A stretch of DNA of 13,878 bases, from NCBI GenBank assembly GCA_016213125.1, contig JACRBR010000036.1:1-13878 (forward strand), given 5' to 3'. This document shows positions 12,806-13,878 of this stretch, piece by piece. Below the pieces are notes generated by a model, which saw only the letters and a list, made by a program, of their open reading frames with translations, ran no database searches and was not told the DNA's origin. Within the stretch, counting starts at the first letter, position 1, and each line of letters starts with the position of its first letter. The DNA comes from Chloroflexota bacterium (GTDB taxonomy: Bacteria > Chloroflexota > Dehalococcoidia > DSTF01 > JACRBR01). Both the position numbers and the translations under genes were made by a program.

Positions 12806-13441
12806 TTACGCCCTGAGAATCTCGGCCCCGACGTCGAACATGAAGAATCCTGGAGCATAGATGCTGTCGTCGCCGACGAAGAGCGCCAGCACGATCGCCC
12901 ACACGGCGAAACCGCAGGCCACAGCGACCAGCGTTTTCCCGGCGGGGGCGTCCGTCGCACTCTGCACGGCGATGACGGTAGCCCCGAAGAGCAGTGCCAC
13001 CGACGTGAGCCCGATACCGAAGTCGAGCACCGGTATGAAGAGGATCACGCCGAGCGCGAGCGGCGCCGTGGCGAATCCCATGACGCGCACCAGCTCCTGG
13101 ATATCCACGCGGGCGCGGAAGAGTTGACCCAACACGATGTACGTGATGCCAACCCATACGCCCCAGAGAATGACCGAGAGAACACTCCCGATAATGAACG
13201 ACTTCAGGAAGATGTCGCCACTCGACAGGTAGAAGTCACTGTCTGGGCCGTTGAGCGCCCACCAGAGCCACCCGCCCAGTCCAAAGAGAAGCGTGGATAC
13301 GACTGCGACGAGGACCGCCGGCACCGTCGATGCGGCGTCTCCGCGAACCTCGTCGAACACGGATGTGTCCAGCATGGCGAGCCGCCGGATCCGCTGGATC
13401 AGGGCGGTGGTGTCCATGCCCCCGGCTTGCTGCATCCCCAT
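12806..13441 (-). CDS. Yip1-like domain membrane protein
   Basis: The 211-residue protein resembles bacterial members of the Yip1 family (PF04893-like), integral membrane proteins of unknown function. A cytoplasmic N-terminus containing LDTSVFDEVRGDAAST (24-39) is typical of the family. About five hydrophobic segments follow at 40-62, 80-106, 122-138, 142-160 and 168-189. The central GQLFRARVDIQELVRVMGFATAPLAL (105-130) is also characteristic. The start is ATG 13441, because GGAGGTGA lies at the ideal distance (8 nt after GGAGG); the longer TTG 13456 start would place that ribosome site inside the coding region. It has its own promoter-like region, lies 133 bp downstream of rsmG on the same strand, and is followed by a terminator. 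Partner genes are not evident. Confidence 0.8.
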   Translation of the reverse strand: MGMQQAGGMDTTALIQRIRRLAMLDTSVFDEVRGDAASTVPAVLVAVVSTLLFGLGGWLWWALNGPDSDFYLSSGDIFLKSFIIGSVLSVILWGVWVGITYIVLGQLFRARVDIQELVRVMGFATAPLALGVILFIPVLDFGIGLTSVALLFGATVIAVQSATDAPAGKTLVAVACGFAVWAIVLALFVGDDSIYAPGFFMFDVGAEILRA

Positions 13442-13444
13442 GTC

Positions 13445-13455
13445 CTTCACCTCCA
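13445..13455 (-). promoter_or_regulatory. Ribosome binding site that fixes the Yip1-like start
   Basis: On the minus strand the sequence GGAGGTGA precedes ATG 13441, with 8 nt between GGAGG and the ATG. It is an almost perfect anti-Shine-Dalgarno complement and decides between ATG 13441, GTG 13450 and TTG 13456. Confidence 0.75.
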
Positions 13456-13512
13456 ACGGGCGCTGCCTGCATCAGCGGGCAGCCTGTAGGTGTCCTGCCG
13501 AAACGGTTTAAC

Positions 13513-13540
13513 CGCATATCTAATACACCAATTGCGTCAA
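13513..13540 (-). promoter_or_regulatory. Likely sigma-70-type promoter for the Yip1-like gene
   Basis: On the minus strand TTGACG (13535-13540) is separated by 16 nt from TATGCG (13513-13518). The whole stretch is AT-rich in an otherwise GC-rich region. An inverted repeat CGGTT-T-AACCG (13504-13514) overlaps the expected transcription start and could be an operator. The leader downstream holds a 6-bp hairpin (13462-13467 with 13478-13483). Confidence 0.55.
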
Positions 13541-13574
13541 GATGTCCAGTGGCCGCGGGCACTTTTCGCCGCCT

Positions 13575-13877
13575 TCAGAGGGGGGATTTGGCGGGGAGGC
13601 CGGGCCGCCGAGGGTACGCGTCAGGTGTGGCGCTCTGTTTGAGGACCGTGACCAGCTTCTGGGGCGGTCCCGGAACGTCGAACGGCAACACGAAGGCCTT
13701 GCCGGACAGCAGCTTCAGGGCATTGGCGGCGGCGGCCACCTCGTCGTTGGCGCGGGAGCCCTTCGGGGTCACCAGCCGGCCTCCGACGCGCGCGAAGGGG
13801 AGCGCGAGCTCTACAAGGACAGGTAACGGCGCGACGGCCCGGGCGATCACGAGGTCGAAGCGCTCCCGCAGGCCCGA
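13575..13877 (-). CDS. rsmG: 16S rRNA (guanine527-N7)-methyltransferase RsmG, C-terminal part
   Basis: The reading frame is open to the right edge, so only the last 100 residues are seen. They begin SGLRERFDLVIARAVAPLPV, match the RsmG/GidB core strand and helix, and continue with LVELALPFARVGGRLVTPKGS. The ARAVAPL and GGRLVTPKG elements are diagnostic of this SAM-dependent enzyme, which forms m7G527 in 16S rRNA near the decoding centre. The C-terminus is Pro/Arg-rich with YPRRPGLPAKSPL, normal for the family. In many genomes rsmG lies near mnmG, parA/parB or the origin region, but the gene upstream is outside the window. It precedes the Yip1-like gene on the same strand with a 133-bp gap. 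The SAM motif I is not in view. Confidence 0.9.
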   Translation of the reverse strand, partial: SGLRERFDLVIARAVAPLPVLVELALPFARVGGRLVTPKGSRANDEVAAAANALKLLSGKAFVLPFDVPGPPQKLVTVLKQSATPDAYPRRPGLPAKSPL

Positions 13878-13878
13878 A

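Noticed and set aside
11512..12816. Long open frame (434 codons) on the + strand opposite the MFS gene
   Set aside because: It is antisense to a clear MFS family protein, its product is low-complexity and highly charged, and it arises from GC-rich codon bias.
1..13878. CRISPR arrays, tRNA genes, IS elements and phage genes
   Set aside because: No spaced direct repeats, cloverleaf-like stretches, transposase motifs or terminal inverted repeats were found by reading both strands.

Overview
This is a high-GC bacterial chromosome fragment. Its genes are tightly packed, and GTG starts are common. The content is mostly housekeeping: chaperone, rRNA and ribosomal-protein methylation, base-excision repair and coenzyme F420 synthesis. 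Intact DnaJ, PrmA, RsmE and RsmG, a CofD-type F420 enzyme and a thymine-DNA-glycosylase-like repair enzyme point to a Chloroflexota (Dehalococcoidia-like) or possibly actinobacterial source. That placement is an inference, because there is no rRNA or other phylogenetic marker in the window. I see no phage, IS element, CRISPR array, toxin-antitoxin pair or tRNA.

Layout. Positions 1-1288 (+) hold the C-terminal end of a Pro/Ala-rich membrane-anchored protein, coupled by a TGATG overlap to an exported SIMPL-domain protein, then a strong hairpin. Positions 1408-2538 (+) hold dnaJ, followed directly by six heptanucleotide repeats that run into an intrinsic terminator. Positions 2626-4466 (-) hold two unrelated class I methyltransferases. 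From the divergent gap at 4467-4626, a rightward series runs to 8642: pterin-4a-carbinolamine dehydratase, a DedA membrane protein, a TDG/Mug-type DNA glycosylase, a small zinc-ribbon membrane protein, prmA and rsmE. The last four are nearly contiguous or overlapping.

From 12711 back to 8657 (-) lie an MFS transporter, cofD (TGATG overlap with the MFS gene), a cation diffusion facilitator and an SDR oxidoreductase. Between 12712 and 12805 is a terminator that insulates this block from a Yip1-like membrane protein gene (12806-13441, -). The Yip1-like gene has its own AT-rich promoter. The window ends inside rsmG (-).

How the genes relate. prmA and rsmE form the usual pair, but dnaJ, which sits next to them in many genomes, is here 4.4 kb away. 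F420 synthesis is represented by cofD alone. Several minus-strand genes (the CDF and MFS genes and the smaller methyltransferase) have a TAnnnT -10-like hexamer 6-8 nt before the start codon and no Shine-Dalgarno sequence, which suggests leaderless mRNAs. No obviously new multi-gene system is visible. The most useful leads are the TDG-like glycosylase, the altered metal site of the CDF transporter, the heptad repeat and the leaderless-start pattern.
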